DNA of 6,099 nucleotides, from the NCBI GenBank assembly GCA_020048935.1, contig JAIFLS010000122.1, forward strand, positions 1 to 6,099. Direction: 5' to 3'. The notes beneath the pieces were generated by a model. It saw only the letters and a list, made by a program, of their open reading frames with translations. It was not told the origin of the DNA and searched no databases. Origin of the DNA: a bacterium (GTDB taxonomy: Bacteria; Verrucomicrobiota; Kiritimatiellia; UBA8416). A program made the position numbers and the translations under genes. Positions 5,812 through 6,099 of this stretch are shown here, one piece after another (positions within the stretch are counted from its first letter, which is position 1; every line of letters starts with the position of its first letter).

Positions 5812-6099
5812 TCCCGTCAACGATCGCAAGTTCGACCACATCCGCATCCTGCGGCACGACAAGGATACCGACCGCCGCAAATACTATTTCGACGATATCC
5901 GGCTCACGCACCGGGCCCTGCCGGAGATCGATCTCGACGAGGTCGATACCCGACTCGACTTCCTTGGCAAGACACTCTCCTTCCCGCTGCTGATCTCCTG
6001 CATGACCGGCGGCAGCGGCGAGGAACTTCTACAGATCAACCGTAACCTGGCGCAAGCCGCCGAAGCCACCGGCGTAGCGATGGGCACCGGCTCGCAGCG
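5804..6099 (+). CDS. fni: Type 2 isopentenyl-diphosphate delta-isomerase (N-terminal part)
   Basis: The first 98 residues of an FMN-dependent IPP isomerase are present; the gene runs off the right edge (the family is about 340-360 aa). The opening RKFDHIRI (8-15), the segment DFLGKTLSFPLLISCMTGG (52-70), INRNLAQAAE (78-87) and GVAMGTGSQ (90-98) are the usual N-terminal signature of this TIM-barrel enzyme, which interconverts IPP and DMAPP using reduced flavin. The GTG start lies 8 bases inside the end of the HMG-CoA reductase gene, with GGAG (5790-5793) ten bases upstream, so the two are co-translated. Type 2 isomerases commonly accompany mevalonate pathways because that route yields only IPP. 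It is unrelated to the type 1 (Idi) enzyme. Confidence 0.93.
   Translation, partial: MSNPVNDRKFDHIRILRHDKDTDRRKYYFDDIRLTHRALPEIDLDEVDTRLDFLGKTLSFPLLISCMTGGSGEELLQINRNLAQAAEATGVAMGTGSQ

Noticed and set aside
4174..5880. 568-residue open frame on the minus strand
   Set aside because: It lies antisense to the zinc-ribbon gene, the hairpin gap, HMG-CoA reductase and the start of fni. Its G/R/D/A-rich low-complexity translation is typical of the mirror frame of GC-rich genes, and the sense genes carry clear family motifs.

Overview
This 6.1-kb window is densely coding, GC-rich bacterial chromosome. It contains one leftward gene and seven rightward genes, with only two short non-coding gaps (689-778 and 4645-4758). 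Three proteins point to a Gram-negative organism with an outer membrane: a LolA-like outer-membrane-lipoprotein-sorting protein with a signal peptide, a PUR-domain nucleic-acid-binding protein, and paired CNNM/CorC transporters. PUR proteins are known mainly from Bacteroidetes, spirochaetes and the Verrucomicrobia/Lentisphaerae/Kiritimatiellota side of the PVC group. Together with the high GC content, this makes a PVC-type bacterium my best guess, but that is an inference and not proof.

Layout. Positions 688 to 1 (minus) hold the first 229 residues of a TatD-family metal-dependent hydrolase that runs off the left edge. A 90-bp divergent intergenic region (689-778) separates it from the rightward block. 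A sigma70-like promoter can be read there on each strand. From 779 to 4644 runs a five-gene cluster in which every gene overlaps the next by 1 to 4 bases: a 75-aa PUR-domain protein, a LolA-like periplasmic protein, a full-length CNNM/CorC transporter (DUF21 + CBS pair + CorC_HlyC), a shorter CNNM paralogue without the C-terminal domain, and a zinc-ribbon multi-pass membrane protein I do not recognise. The overlaps suggest one translationally coupled envelope/ion-transport operon.

After this cluster comes a 114-bp gap (4645-4758) holding four back-to-back perfect inverted repeats (4652-4712), each with a 3-base loop. A possible promoter follows, placed so that transcription would start at the A of the next ATG. 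Next comes a mevalonate-pathway pair: a short HMG-CoA reductase with all four catalytic residues (4759-5811), overlapping by 8 bases a type 2 isopentenyl-diphosphate isomerase (fni, 5804 to the right edge). This indicates isoprenoid synthesis through mevalonate rather than the MEP route common in Gram-negative bacteria. The kinases and decarboxylase of the pathway would be expected downstream.

The most unusual features are the tandem hairpin array with mutually exclusive pairings, the predicted leaderless HMG-CoA reductase transcript, the tandem unequal CNNM pair in a PUR-led overlapping cluster, and the unrecognised zinc-ribbon membrane protein. I saw no tRNA, rRNA, CRISPR, IS element or phage gene.
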